Shown here in pieces: positions 37,924 through 51,799 of a stretch of DNA of 64,000 bases; position 1 is the first letter of the stretch; each line of letters begins with the position of its first letter. The position numbers were made by a program, and so were the translations under genes. Source of the stretch: Taxillus chinensis (lineage: Eukaryota; Streptophyta; Magnoliopsida; Santalales; Loranthaceae). The notes beneath the pieces were generated by a model. It was not told the DNA's origin, did no database searches, and saw only the letters and a program-made list of their open reading frames with translations. The stretch is taken from the NCBI GenBank assembly GCA_023512835.1, contig CM042085.1:4993989-5057988 (forward strand). The letters are read 5' to 3'.

Positions 37924-40900
37924 CAGACGGGCTCGCGATTTAGGTGGGTCATTAACATAACAACATGGCTTCGCCCGATGTAGGAGGGTCTCACTTCAAT
38001 GATCAGGTGTTTTGAAGGTTCAACATCAACAACCTTTTACATTAAACGAGCGAGCGACACGCTCCGGTTTCGTGCTACATTGAAGGCCATTTTGCGCCTA
38101 CTCTTTGACGGTGCGGTCACAGCTTACCTCCCCCATTTACATATTTAAATTAATTTTTACTTTCCTCCGTAAATATATACCATAATAATTAAAATAATAT
38201 TTTATAAATTTTTATTTAATAATAATCTTTTATAATTTTAAAGTTATATAAAAAAGAATAAACAGTACTTCACGATACATTGAAAATTTTATAGGACTTA
38301 TGATGTGAGAATAATTTTATAATTTTTTTACTTTTTTTCTAAGCAAGAGGAAATAGGCTTTTATAGAAAATCTGTTACTATTACTCTTATCTTAGCTTGG
38401 ATTGTGAAATAACAAGATGCTCATGTAAAAAATGACTTATATGAAAAAAAAAGTTGATGGGAAGTTGATGGTTAGCTTTTTTAGTTTTGTGATTTACAAA
38501 ATTACAAGTAATATAAATTTATAATATTTATTTTTCATGTTATATGTATGCGGAGGATGTTCATAATATATTTACTTATGTGACATATTTATTCTATTCA
38601 TTTTGTGATTTAAATAAATAGTACTTACAAAAAAAAATCACCCACTAATGAGTGACGAATAAGTCTACTTGTGCAGTCTAATTAACATAAAACAGTGACG
38701 ACATAGGAGCATTGCCATGGAGGGGAGGTTGCAGAGGAAGTGTTGTGCCGGGTTGGATGAGTGTATTAATCAGAAAGAATTTGTGTAATTTTTTTATAAT
38801 ATGAAATTATTGTTTATAAATTAATTGTTTAAGGTTGATATATCTATAAAATATGTACTTTCAAGGTGGATGGATGTATTAATTGTTTAAGGTGGATGTG
38901 TATTATTATTTTATTATTTGTAATTTTCCTCTTTTATATATATATATATATATATAACTCATAAAAATTACAAAATTGGCACAGTAATAAAATATGTACT
39001 TTGTAAATATATGTTATGTATATTAATAATGGGATTTAATTATTTTATGAATTTTTGTCCAATAATTATTTGATGAATATTTCAAATTTTATTTCTCCCT
39101 TCATTATTGATTTTAAATGGAAAAAATTAATGTCCCTCCACGGATTGTTACATCAATAATCGAATTTTTATGGCAATAACTTTCAAAGATTAAAAATAAA
39201 AGTTGGAGAAAAAAATCTAATAACCTTTAACTACGATAGCCTTAAATAGTAATTACTCTTAAAATTATGATAGGAACCTAATTTTATATGGCTCATTGTT
39301 AGCTTTTATTTTTGAATCAAAACATGGTATCATTAGTCATCATCGCAATAGATTCAAAATTAATTTGAATAACATTCATATTTTGGGATTGGGACATAAT
39401 GATTATTATTAAAAAAAATCTTTTTTCAGAAAAACATAATCTAATTTGTTCGCAGCGAGCTAGTTCTTCTAATTCATAATATGTTTTATTGATTTGAAGT
39501 ATCAAAGTTTTATGACATTTTGATTATTTTTTAAGATAGCAAGGTAATGATTGCATTCGTCAAACATTTAAATTCAAATGAAATCTTCAATAACTAAACA
39601 AGTAACAACTTTAGGCTAGTGGAGGCGTGTGTCTAATACTTCCCTACTCATAATCATACTCATAGACCTAAGAACTTGAAATACAAACCATTTTTATTTT
39701 GCTACCCTTATTCAATTGCAATCTATATTTTCAGTGGGCGACGACTTTAAATGTATCAATTTTATTTTTCACCCTTACCCCTTTTAAACAAATAAAAGAG
39801 CCATCGCATGAGTTACTCGGCAGGTGTGACAAAACCTAGAAATGTAAACACATTTGCTCCAAAAACCTTAGAGAGAGCCTGGGGCCCTTGGTTGCCCGTT
39901 CCATTGTCATAGCGCATCGTGTACGACATACCATTGATTTTTAAATTCCCTTGCATCCTCCTCCTTCTATATTCAAACTACCGTGTATCCGGTTGAGTCC
40001 TTGTATTTAGGAAAGTCATTGTACTCAACCCTATATGTATACCTTACTACTGTTGAATAAGATATTGAACTCAATTTTTTTTTTTTTTGTAAAGATGATA
40101 ATTTAACTCAAAAACAGGTCAAAGGTAACCCCAAGATTAGCCTAAATCAATGTTTTCTAACGGACTGAAACAAAACCAAATCGTCATAAAATCAGCCTTA
40201 ACCAAACCAAACCAGACCATAATAATCAGTTTGTTTTCGGTTTCCAATAATCAATTTGGTTTGCGATTACCTGACCAAACCAGACTGTTGACAGTAATAA
40301 AAATAAAGGCAATGGGGCAATGACATGCGGAAAACAATGTCATTAATGTCAGTTACAACATGACTAGCCAATGTTTGGTGACCCCTTCGGTTTGAAACTA
40401 GAATGTTACCAGATTCAGGGACAATCTACATTTATACTTATGCTCAGTGAGGCATGTGATTTGCCACAACTGACCTATTTGACTCACTATTTTACGGGCT
40501 GCAATTAGAATAAAACCAAAAAACAGAACAAAAGCATCCAATAGCTTTCTAGTTTAACAGAACAAAGGCCTGCGGGCTGCTTAGTTGCAGCTAACTGTCC
40601 GTGTTTTAGTCTCAACCCAAGTTGTAATATATGGAGGGCCGGGGACTCGCCGGAAAGGGGGTGAGAACCAGAGCATCAAATGCCTCATGCGGTAACACAT
40701 TCAATAAATAATACATAAATCTATGGCATAAAAAGCAAGCCTAAGTTAAAATGAAAGGCATTCACCAGTTGTTACACAGGAGTTTTGTCATCAGCGATAA
40801 TATACTTGTCTATGTACACCATAAATAAGGAATTCTAATGCGGGTATGCGTGGGAAAATACTAAGAGAGAAGCCAATATAAACCAAATTGCATTCAACAT

Positions 40901-40964
40901 TCCACATACACTACTCAGGATGAAAACCGAAATGCTAAGGTATTACCAATTTCTCTTTCTCCAT
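37924..40964. other. Spacer between Nudix gene B and IQD
   Basis: No gene. AT-rich, with a TA repeat at about 38936-38956 and a poly-T run at about 40075-40089. No recognisable element. Confidence 0.55.
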
Positions 40965-42404
40965 CTATACTTCTCTGGTTTTGATTTTCCCTTTTTGTGC
41001 AGCTGTTTTTTGAGCTCCCAAGTACGATAATTTTCGAGCCGTAGCAGACATTCTTGGGGTGATCGAAGCAGGTTTAACCGACATCGAAACTTTAGTTCCG
41101 TTCATGTTTTTTTCTACTACCCCTTTTCCCTGCTTAGGCAGCCCTTTCTTTGGGCTGGGATACAGAGTGGATACTCGGCCTTCCCATGGGCGAACAGCAA
41201 TCCAATGTTCCATCCAACTCCAGCCCCAATTAGCCCTGCCAAGTTCATAATTACCCGGAACTTGATTCTGGTTAGAATTGGCCCTCCACTGTAAAAGCAT
41301 GGGTTTCATATGTTAAATACCCGTAAAAATCATGAGTTAAAAAGGTCCAGTGCTCTGATTGCTGTTGATATGCAGCATACCTGATGAGTAAAGGCGTAGG
41401 CCATAGCTCGTTCCCTTTTAATAGAGGCTTCTTCTCTCTGATGTATCCTTCCTAGGACAACTTCCTTTGTTTCAGAGCCACCCCACCAATCCGCCTAGCA
41501 CACATTTATAATCACAGGATTGAGAAATCAGACAATGTCCAGCAGGTACAATAATTACATAACAGAGGTACAGCCAAGACTTTCTCTAGCTCAACATACC
41601 TGTAGGTCACGAAGCTTTGCCTCCAGCTTCAGTTGATTCTCTTGTTTCTTTCGATTAATCCAGCTTTCTGTTACCATAGAGAGTCGACGAGCCCTTAGTT
41701 GAGCCTGTATCCTGCTCCATGAATGGAGATAGCTCAATGTCGAGGAAGCTTGATATCTAGCAGAACGTCCCTTGATCACTCTTTGGAGTCTTGTTATGCC
41801 TCGCACACAACGCAACATTCTCCTTGCCTGTCCAAGAGGGAAAATGCACAGGTGATCACCGTTGTCTGATTCTGCATTTAAACACATACATACACATCTT
41901 TCTGATGCCAGCCACAACTCTTTCTGCAAACTGAGTTATGACAAAATCTATACAATGTAAGCAGTAATCTCTGGAAATTTGATTATCCTTTCCGAGGAAT
42001 AAGAGTGTGCAAGATAGAGCACTTGTTTGTCATTCTGTAAAAAGGGATACAGACAAATCTCCCTAATAACAACAAAAAATAAACTGTGTACAAAAAATCC
42101 CAATAAAATTGCAAAACTAGATTTGGATAATAAATTCAATGACAAAGGAAATGTGCGATTTGAAACCAGAAGGGATTTACCATGTATGCCCGGAAAGCAG
42201 TCTGAATCCGTATGGCTGCTATATCCTCAACTGGTGTGCCAATCACCGGGCTTCTCGATACATCAGTTGACCCCTGAGAAGCTAGCTTTAATTTGGAGCC
42301 ACCCAATTTTTTAGAGGTAGATCCCTGTCCCAAGGAGTCAGAAAAGATTGAAAAATGTCACATGCCCTGATAGTCTAATAAAAAGAAGCGAACGACAGAT
42401 CCAT

Positions 42405-42443
<39 letters not shown>

Positions 42444-42637
42444 CGCATTTCAAAAACCTCAAAGCCTACATGTTTCCATCTTGGTGTTGAAGAAATTACA
42501 TAACTTGGCAGGAAATATATAGATAAACACAAAGAAACTGCAATATTGTGCATAGTGCCAGATACCTTATCTTTCCTTTTCTCATGCTTGGCCTTATTTC
42601 TGTGAATTATTTTTTTTAACCAATCTCCAGAACCCAT
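40965..42637 (-). CDS. IQ67-domain (IQD) calmodulin-binding protein, IQD9/10-like
   Basis: Five exons on the - strand (42637-42566, 42324-42181, 41827-41600, 41494-41381, 41288-40965) give 293 residues. IQD proteins bind calmodulin and act as scaffolds on microtubules, plasma membrane or in the nucleus. Seen: N-terminus MGSGDWLKKIIHRNKAK as in IQD9/10, the IQ67 domain (about 56-122) with IQTAFRAYMARR, a second ITRLQRVIKGRSAR and third SWSRIQAQLRARR, and the C-terminal WSWMEHWIAVRPWE motif. The intron inside the first IQ motif (after RAYM) in phase 0 is a family hallmark. The basic C-terminus (KKTAAQ-like, KIKTREV) fits nuclear or microtubule binding. Upstream non-coding exons may exist but I cannot place them. 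Confidence 0.94.
42406..42439 (+). repeat. (AG)17 microsatellite in IQD intron 1
   Basis: Uninterrupted AG dinucleotides, reading as CT on the gene strand. Confidence 0.9.
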
Positions 42638-45600
42638 TCTGATTTTAACTATCTGTATTCAACTGTGACATAACCCTGAGCAGACATTCGAAAAATAAAA
42701 ATATATCAAGCAGGCTTCCGATGTTCAATATCTAAAGATGAATTATTAAAAATGAAAATAAAGTAAAAGCGATGATTCTAGGATTAGAAGAGGCATCATC
42801 ACAAAGATCTACTATAACTTCAAATGAATAAGAACAGAGTTGGACAGAAAGTACAAGTAGAATTATAACAGTTTGTCCAGCAAGAGAGAGGCAGGGTGCA
42901 TCAGATCCAAAAAGAAAAAGAAAAAAGAGATAGATATGCAGGCAGTGCACCTAAATTCCAGCCTAGCTACATCTGTAGTAATGGGAAACTAGAGCATTTC
43001 CTTGTTAACCTCTTTTAAGAACAAACTGTTAAAAAATTGCACATAAAAACTTAGGATTATTAAATAAAGAGGTCTATTTATAGCCACTCTAGGCGTTATT
43101 GTAGGTGTCTGATTCCAAATTCCACCACCGTTGACCCAATATGATTTCTATTTCTCATCAAAGTCAACCCCAAGAAACTGAACCTCACCGATCACGCCCG
43201 GGACTGCGGTATAAACTTAATAAGGACCCAATATCCTATTCACAGAGATAACGTACTGATATTTTCGTTTAAAACTCCGAATGAAAAAAAAAAAAAAAAA
43301 AACAAGAAAACAACCACCGGTTGTGAATACTGAATACAAATGGCGCTCATATTAATTAAGATGGATTATTTAAATTCTTGTCCAACTTTGGCTATGTTGA
43401 GAAATGCAAACGAAAAATGAATAACAACTGGAAGATAAGTAACATAAATTGCAACTCACGTATCTTAGGAGTAATGTCGCTCACAACAGCTTATCAAAAC
43501 GGTAGTGGCGAGTTTGGTCCCTTTTCTTGCCAAACTTTTGATAAGAGATGCCACAACAACCTTTTCTATCTCTCGGGAATTTCTCTATACAAAAGCAAGA
43601 AGAAAAATAAAAAGAGAAGACATATGATGGCAATGCAATTAAAACTCCTGCCACTATATACCATTAGCCATTGTCTATATATCTAACAACTACTAGTTTC
43701 GTATAATATTAATGTGGGTAGATATTTCATTATTTTAAATATTTTAAAAAAAAAAAAAAGAACTGCTGGTCCCAAATTTCCGTTAACAGAGACCACGTAC
43801 GCCCATGTCAGAATAAATATGGAAATAGCTGCTTCACTCACCTCATTAATGGTGAATGAAACTTGCCCCTTTTGAAGCACAAGATCTGAAAATCAAAACG
43901 ACCCATTTCAAACAGATCTAAAAAGAAGACGAAGAATACATTCACATAAGCAAAAGCTTGAGGCTTGAGGATATAGCATGACATACCAGAAGAGCAGCAC
44001 TACTACATGGTATGTCAGGGATCCCTTTGGATGTGATATGGGTTATCCGAAACTCTGGAGAAGAAAGACCGCGGGTTGCACAGCAGTAATAACAAGACCG
44101 TGTTGAGCTTCTCCGAGGGGAGTGATGAGATAGAGACCCTACAGAGCAAGTGAGCTAGCGTGTTCTGACCAGCCTTTCTTCCAAAGAATCCGTCAATATA
44201 AACTCCCAACAACAAAAAAAAAAAAAAAAAGCAACCCCCTCCCCTGCAACCGACACTACATAGCAGACAGCACAAGTTTCAACTCTTGGGGTGCGCGTGA
44301 ATCATTGTTTGATACAACAAAAGCAGGCAACAGGGACAGGAAAACGGAAGCGTAATTATTTGGATGGAGATGGGGCCAGTTTTTCAATTATTTTGTTAAA
44401 CTTTTGGATGGGGTTTTGAACTTTCGATTCTCCCTCAAGCTTTGTTTGCTACAACTTGCTACAGAAGACAACTAAACATGGGAAAGGAACAATTTGTTTG
44501 GATAATAACGTTTATGTTCATTGAACTTCAGTTAGAATTTTTTTTTAAGGTAGTCCATGGATAATAGTGCATAGTGCATAGTGTTATATTTTTAAACGCC
44601 TGGATTATTTTTATTTTGGAAAACAAAAAGACGTAATAATAATAATATAGTAAACGAAAACAATAGTCCGCGTGGGCTTAAACTATGTAATTATGTATTT
44701 TATATATATATGCACCGTCGCAGAGAGCATGGTCCATGGACGAGAGTGTGTTGCGTACTAATACTATCGTTATTGTTTAATCATTTGATACGAATTTTTT
44801 AATAACGAGTTTTGGTTGCTATTGTTTTTAAAAATATAATTATTTTTAAAAATATTAAATCCCATGAATTTAAACTATTTATGAATAAAAAATTTAAAAA
44901 AATATTTTAAAATAAAAAAATTAAAATAAATTTTAAAAATCGAAAACCAATACCAAATTCCAAATTCCAAAACTAAGGAATAAAAATGAAAGATTAGTGA
45001 GATGTATGCGAGAACAACAAAGTATAGCCAACCTTGAGAAATTATGGCTGAAGTACAATGACTACTGTCTACTAGCTATGAACATTAATTTGATTTTCCA
45101 TTTGTCAGCAGGACTCAGATGGGATAAGTAGGGTAAGCCAACGGCATCAGCGGCCCTACCTGATCACATTAGTATAATTATGAAATGTTGATGGGAGTTT
45201 TTTTTTTTATATATACTCTATTTTAAAGTTCTTAAATTGACCATTGTGATAAAAAAAATTAACTTTTTAATTTATTGTGACCATAGTAATATTTTATTCA
45301 CTTCATAATAAAATAATAATTATATCGCCAAAAACCTATATTGCTCTTATAAATAAGAGAGAAAAAGTGAATTTAAAAATAAGAACTTTCACTCTTTGGT
45401 TATATGTGTATATATATATATGAGTTTTTAAAATCTATATTAATTTACTGTAGTTTTTAATTAAATTTATTTTAAATTGGTAAAGGTATAATTACAATTG
45501 TTTAACTATGTATGATAATACTCAAATTATTTGTTATAATTAACCCATTAAATTGATATTATATTAAATAGTATAATATTTTATATTTATATAAATATAA

Positions 45601-45693
45601 ATATAGTTACCTAAATGTACTAAAAAATTATTAAACACATTTTTAAAACGTAAAGAATACGTATACAAATACAAACAAACTAAACTCATTTGG

Positions 45694-45739
<46 letters not shown>

Positions 45740-46628
45740 TTTTAGTTTTAAATATAAAATTCAGGACCCAATCAAGGGTCGTGGATTGAACGTTGATGCC
45801 CGGAGCGGAGATCGAGGTTGGAACTGATCCAGTCAAAAATCCTAGATTCCATTTCCCTGGCTAGAGTCTTGTAAAGCATGGGAGACGGAATTACAGGAGA
45901 CATTTCCATTCTCGTAGATATTTCCATTCCTACAAATAGTTTTACGTACGCCACGAACATTTCGTCTGCTGCTGGGCCCTGGGCCCTACCTGTGTTCTTT
46001 CCTGCCAATTGACAAGCACCGTAATTATTTTCCATGCGAGCAGTGATTTCTATTCTCCGGTGTAGTAGGCTGGTTGTGGGCCGATCTGCCCGGCTGCCCC
46101 TGGCCCCCTGCCCGCGTGTATGTATCAAAGACTGAAATTATGATATGATATAAATTACACTCAAATAAACACCCAAAAGACAACATAAATTTCAACTCTG
46201 GGGGTGTCTCTGCTCTGTTTTTAAAGTTACGAGGTTAATGTAAATTATGTCCACCGGTCTTGGTGTTCGCGGGTGGCAATATAAGTTTTAATAGCTAAAA
46301 GATAGTACAGTAGAGGTGTTTTTTCATACCGTTATTTTATTTTTGATTTCTGAAAATCAATACTCAATAATTTTAAAAATTAATAATGAATTTAATTGCT
46401 ATTTTCTACTTTTGTTTTTCGTTCGCCGAAAGCTCGTGCAAGGGGGAGGGGTTGCAGTGGGTCGGCGGGCAGCAGATCGGGGCAGAAGACGGTGGCAGGG
46501 TCACCGGAAAAAAGTGAAAAAGAAAATACCAAATTGAAAACATCAATAATGTGTTTTCATTTTTTGGCATTTGAAGACAACTTATTTTCAAAAAAAAAAA
46601 AACAGGCACCAAACAAAAAAACACAGGT

Positions 46629-46654
46629 GTTTTCTGTATTTTAATACAGAAAAC
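46629..46654. repeat. Perfect 12-bp palindrome with 2-bp spacer
   Basis: GTTTTCTGTATT, then TT, then its exact reverse complement AATACAGAAAAC. It lies in a region with a G-rich core and may be part of a small mobile element. Confidence 0.8.
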
Positions 46655-46868
46655 AAAAAATCGAATACAATGACCAAACACGTTCTTAATGTTCAACATC
46701 TCCACAGGCGAAAATATTATGACTACTAAAATGTAAAGATAAACGCCTTAAGATTAATAGACCTTAGGAGTAGTTATTCTTGGATATATATTAGGTTTTA
46801 CACGGTCGTTAATAGTGACGGATTTAGGGAGGGCTGCAGAGGTATGGCTCCCTTCAAATTTAAAATTT

Positions 46869-46901
<33 letters not shown>

Positions 46902-48530
46902 TTTTAATTATAGTTATAACTATAATTAATTACTGATATGATTTATTGCATTAAAATATTTAAGATGAACATGTTGTTAAAAGTATTAATTGTATAATAG
47001 TTAAATGTTTTAATAAATTTATCAATATGAAATAATATTAGTTTTAAATTATACTTTAAATTTGCGTATCAACTATAATTTTGTTAAAATTTAAATTTTA
47101 AATTACTAACTAACTAAATTCAGTCCAAATTGGCTAACAAAGTACTTCGAAGTTTAGAATTGTAACAAAGTTTGTAGTCAAAATACATATTTTAATTATA
47201 TTTTGTGGCTAATATTACTCAATGTAGACAAATTTTTTAAAACATTTAGCTATTTTATTATAAATGCTCTAAATATAATAATAGTAATTAGATTATTTGA
47301 TTTTAAAAAATAATATGACTTGATTATATGAGTATTTAATAAGTTTTCTATGCATTCGTGTCATTACTTATGACTTAGATGATGTTAATCACAATTTTAA
47401 ATAATAATTTTTAAATATGAATTCCACAATTTGTATCTCCCCCTTCCTCCCAACTAAACTTTTTGGATATGTCCCCAATTGGTAACTTTTCCAATGTGAA
47501 CTCTAATATACCCCCCTTATGTGATTAATACACATTCAAAAAATTTTGACTAGGCAAAACATTAGAAATACTATCCTCATATGCAAGACATCGTGAGGAA
47601 AAAATATAAACTAATACCATATTAAAATCTAAGGATCAACTTAATAAAATCAATTGATTATAAGAGAGGCTATCATTAAATTTATATTAGGATTACTCAG
47701 TTAGTAATTTCTTTAATGTAAGTCTCTAATAAATATGATATATAAAGAATAACATGTCTTAAAATATCACAATGTGTTTTAAGATCATATAAACTGATGT
47801 AGCAAGCCTAAAACAAATAGTATTATGACATAAGAGTTTGCATTGCAGGTGCAAGCGAGCACAGTAACATCTCCACTATATTCTCATGTTCCAACATAAA
47901 TAACTTTCACAAAAATTATTAACTAACATCTCAATCCCAATAACAATTATTCACTAAACAAGTGATCAGATAGATCGTCCACCTTAAATTTCAGTAACTG
48001 TACAAGCTACACTATTGTAATAATAATAACAGTTGTTATCGGGGCAAGACTCCTTTGTGTAGAAAATGGAGAGGAATACTCACACACCCATTAAAACTGT
48101 AAACACATTTGCTTTCTGGGTGAAATGATTAAAATATTTCTTAAAAAATAATAAAAATATATATATGTGAATATATTATTCAAATATTTAAATATAATAA
48201 AAAAATAAATTTTTTTTAAAGATTATTTTTAAAATTTAACATGAAATTAAAAATAATTTATTGTTATGATGGGTCCGTAAAAAATTCATGCTAAAATGAC
48301 ATATTTTTGTATCTTTTTCTTTTTAAAAAACAAACTTAGTTCGCTCGGATCCTGATTAGTGATTCTTAATTATCCCCGAAAAGTTTGAGGCGCTGGTAAA
48401 CGAATCCAACACACGGCAAAAGTCAACACCCACTCCGGACTCACCAACATCTAGATCCGATAGAGGATTCGACTATTCTGAGTCAAATTTCCTGAAGAAA
48501 CCGTGTCTGCACTCGGCTCTGAATGCATCC

Positions 48531-48552
48531 TCTCTCTCTCTCTCTCTCTCTC
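48531..48552 (+). repeat. (TC)11 upstream of the glutamate receptor
   Basis: CT-rich microsatellite about 70 bp before the start codon, probably in the 5' UTR, where plant genes often carry CT tracts. Confidence 0.85.
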
Positions 48553-48621
48553 ACCCACACCCACGCCCACCCACACACACATATATAACTTAGAAGTTAT
48601 GATTCGGTAGTGAGACCCAAG

Positions 48622-51600
48622 ATGCCTTTGGCCATCATGACCGTTAGAGAATCCCCAAAAGCAGGGTTCTTATTATATTTAGTCATAATGTCCCAGCTTC
48701 TAGTTTTCTCTCATGGCTCGATGCCTGCTGCTGAAGCCAGAAAGCTCACTGGGCCGATAAACATCGGCGTAATCATCGACGCTAACTCCCGTGCCGGCAA
48801 AGAACAGAAAGCAGCCATACAAATAGCAGTTCAAGTCTTCAATAATTCAGACCGCGGTCTAAACCTGTTTCTTCACTTCCGTGATTCTGCCAGAAGCCCT
48901 CTTGGAGCAGCCTCCGCAGGTTTACAACTCTTTTCATCTGCATACCTTTTCCCGCCTTTTTCGCTAGATCAATCAATGAGAGTCTCTGACCGTAACAAAC
49001 TTGATATGCATACACACGTACATCCATATATATATATATATAAGGAAGAGCTAATAATGTTTGTACTTTGTAATTTATATGGGTACACGCAGCTGAAGAG
49101 CTGATAAAGGAGAAAGGTGCACAAGTGATCGTTGTTGGCATGGACACGTGGGACGAGGCAGCTTTGGTAGCTGATATTGGAAACAAAGCTCAAGTGCCGG
49201 TCCTTTCTTTAGCCGCACCTGCTGTTTCACCGCCACTGTTGCCTCCCCGGTGGCGTTTCCTTGTGCAAATGGCCGGCAATGGCAGCGTGGAAATGGACTG
49301 TGCCGCGGCTATTGTGCACTCCTACAGCTGGCGCCGAGTCATTGTGGTGTATGAGCAGGGTGCATACGGTGGCTACGCGGAGCAGGCAGCTATCTTATCC
49401 CAAGCCTTAGGAGTCGTGGGCGTAGAGATTGAGTACCTCTTAGTCCTTCCACCAGCAAGTTCTGTTTCCAATCCAAGAGGAGTGGTTGAGGAGCTACAGA
49501 AGCTGCAGAATAAGCAGAGCAGGGTCTTCATTGTTCTTCGTTCGTCTGTTTCTCTAGCTGCACATTTGTTTCGAGAAGCGAAGCAGATGGGGCTAATGGA
49601 GGAGGACTCAGTCTGGATAGTGACGGACGCAATCACAAGCCTGATGCACTCTTTCAACAGCTCTATCATGGTTTCTCTGAATGGTTCTATAGGAATCAAG
49701 GCCCACTATGGAGTCCATAGTAGGCCTTTCCGGGTCTTCAGCGATCAGTTCCAGAAACTTTTCGGGTCAGAGTTTCTGGAAGAACACAAATCTGAGCCAG
49801 GGATTCATGCCCTGCGGGCATATGACAGCATCGAAGTCATTGCAAGGGCCCTAGAGAAATCGGGCATCGACATCAACCACAGTACTACACCTAGTACTCC
49901 CGGAATGTTGCTGCAGAACATGTTATCTAGCAACTTCACGGGTTTAAGTGGCAAAATCGGATTTTCTATGGGGGGATTAGCTCACTCATCATATGGCATA
50001 GGGAATGTGGTTGGCACCAGGTACACAGAGCTTGCCTCGTGTTTGCCAGAGGAGGCAAGGGAAGGGGGAAGCAATAAGGAAAAGTTATTGGCAGGGTTGG
50101 TGAACTGGCCGGGGGGTATTCACCGGGTGCCAAAAGGCTGGGCAATGCCAACCCCCACAAAGTTTTTGAAGATTGGAGTACCGGCTCGAGCCCTTTTCTC
50201 GGAGTTAGTGAAGGTGGAACCGGGGAATATATCTGGGTTTTGCATTGACGTCTTCAAGGAGGTGCTGCGGCTTGTGGAGACAAACTACCGCCTGCCTTAT
50301 GAATTTCATCCTTACAGCTGCACTTATGACGAGCTAATTGATCTGGTCTACAACCAGGTAACCAACTTTTCACAACTCCTAGATTTCTCCGATATGTTAG
50401 TAAAATGCCCACAAAAGAAAGAAGTAGTTATTATATATTTGTTTTCCAGCATCATTGATTTTGCTTCTAACCCTCTTTCTCCTGCGACAAGACTCTTGAT
50501 GCCATTGTTGGCGACGTCACCGTTCTAGCCGAGCGGATGGAGCGCGTGGATTTCACACAGCCGTTCGCAGAGTCCGGCCTGTCGATGATTATTCCGGTGA
50601 AATCAGTGCCTCGTAGGGCGTGGATATTTTTGAAGCCTTTCACCATTGCGATGTGGCTGGTAACTGGACTCATCTTGGTATTCACAACGTTCACTGTCTG
50701 GTTCTTAGAGCACCAGATCAATCCGCAATTCAGAGGCACGTGGGACGATCAGCTTAGCAGTACACTTTGGTTCACCTTCTCTTCTCTCTTCTTTGCTCAC
50801 GGTGAGTATCGATCGACATTAGACGACCATGCAACTCTTATATTTGCTTCATTTATTGTTCATTCGACTGTAAATTAACAAAAGACATTGATTTTGTAGG
50901 AGAAAGAATTCAGAGCAACCTCACTAGAGTGGTGCTGGTGGTATGGCTTTTTGTGGTTTTGATCCTCACATCAAGCTACACTGCCAGTCTCAGTTCTATG
51001 CTCACCATTCGACGCCTCGACCCGGACTTGACAGACATCGATTGGCTAAAGAAGGACCACCAAAATGTCAGTTGTGACGGCGATTCATTCATGATGAATT
51101 ACCTGGTAAAAGTACTTGGTTTCAAAAAGGACAACATTTTGATCGTTAAGAGCATACATCAGTACATAGAGAAGTTTAATAGCCACGAAATCAAAGCTGC
51201 CTTCGTTGAAATCCCATGGGCCAACCTCTTCCTCGGTAAAAACTGTAAAGGATACACAGTGATCAATGCCAACTATAGATTTGGTGGATTGTCCTTTGTA
51301 AGCACCGATAGCTCGAAAAATCTGTGGCTCTGTTTTCTTGTAATCAAAGTAATATGTAAGGACTCTTTAACACTTCATGGTTTCCATGCAGGTGTTCCAA
51401 AAGGGGTCTCCCATGACGGTCGACTTCTCTGAGGCTATACTGAATATATCTGAAAATGGGAAGTTAGGGGAATTGGAAAAGAAGTGGTTACATCCCACAA
51501 CTGCGTGTTCGGCTGCTAAGAATGCCACGGATACTGAGAGCTTAGGGCTCCAAGACTTCTGGGGGCTATACACTATTACCGGAGGCACTTCCACCATTTG

Positions 51601-51799
51601 CTTTCTGCTATTCCTTGTTTCCTTAATAAGGAACTTTCGTCAGCAGCAACAGGAATGTGAGGACAATGCAACACAAAGAGATAATAGCGTCTGGAACAAA
51701 GCAAGAAGGCTGGGCCAATATTTTCATGGAGGCAAAACTGAAACTCCAAGGAGTCCAGTTGCTCCGAGGCCTGGGGGATCCGATATTGCAATCCTATAG
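48622..51799 (+). CDS. Glutamate-receptor-like channel (GLR, clade 2 type)
   Basis: Five exons (48622-48919, 49093-50357, 50492-50801, 50900-51297, 51392-51799) give 892 residues, normal for the family. GLRs are amino-acid-gated Ca2+-permeable cation channels of plasma or internal membranes. Order: signal peptide (up to about residue 40), LIVBP-like amino-terminal domain starting INIGVIIDANSRAGKEQ, ligand-binding S1 (about 450-560, ending VDFTQPFAESGLSMIIPV), M1 (WIFLKPFTIAMWLVTGLIL), pore loop (LSSTLWFTFSSLFFA), M3 with the channel signature SSYTASLSSMLT, S2 with FVFQKGSPM, M4 (about FWGLYTITGGTSTICFLLFL) and a short Ser/Arg-rich tail. The Arg upstream of VDFT is present. EHQINPQFRG and the overall wording resemble GLR2 more than GLR3. 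The start is the first ATG of the frame; residue 6 Met is an alternative. Confidence 0.95.

Larger units (their letters stand above)
42640..48600. other. Long spacer between IQD and the glutamate receptor
   Basis: No supported gene. The first 1.5 kb may contain the IQD promoter and 5' UTR. A TA repeat lies at about 45697-45736. A 118-codon open frame at 45772-46128 (-) has no family resemblance. 46310-46690 has a G-rich core and a perfect palindrome. 47570-47740 resembles 63800-63990 (shared phrases ATTAAAATCTAAGG and AAATCAATTKRTTATAAG), a dispersed repeat. Confidence 0.5.

Noticed and set aside
42404..42565. Continuation of the IQD first frame beyond residue 24
   Set aside because: It runs through a GT splice donor into the AG microsatellite; the next exon resumes the family sequence.
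45772..46128. 118-codon open frame on the - strand
   Set aside because: No family resemblance, no recognisable promoter or splice context, and low-complexity start.
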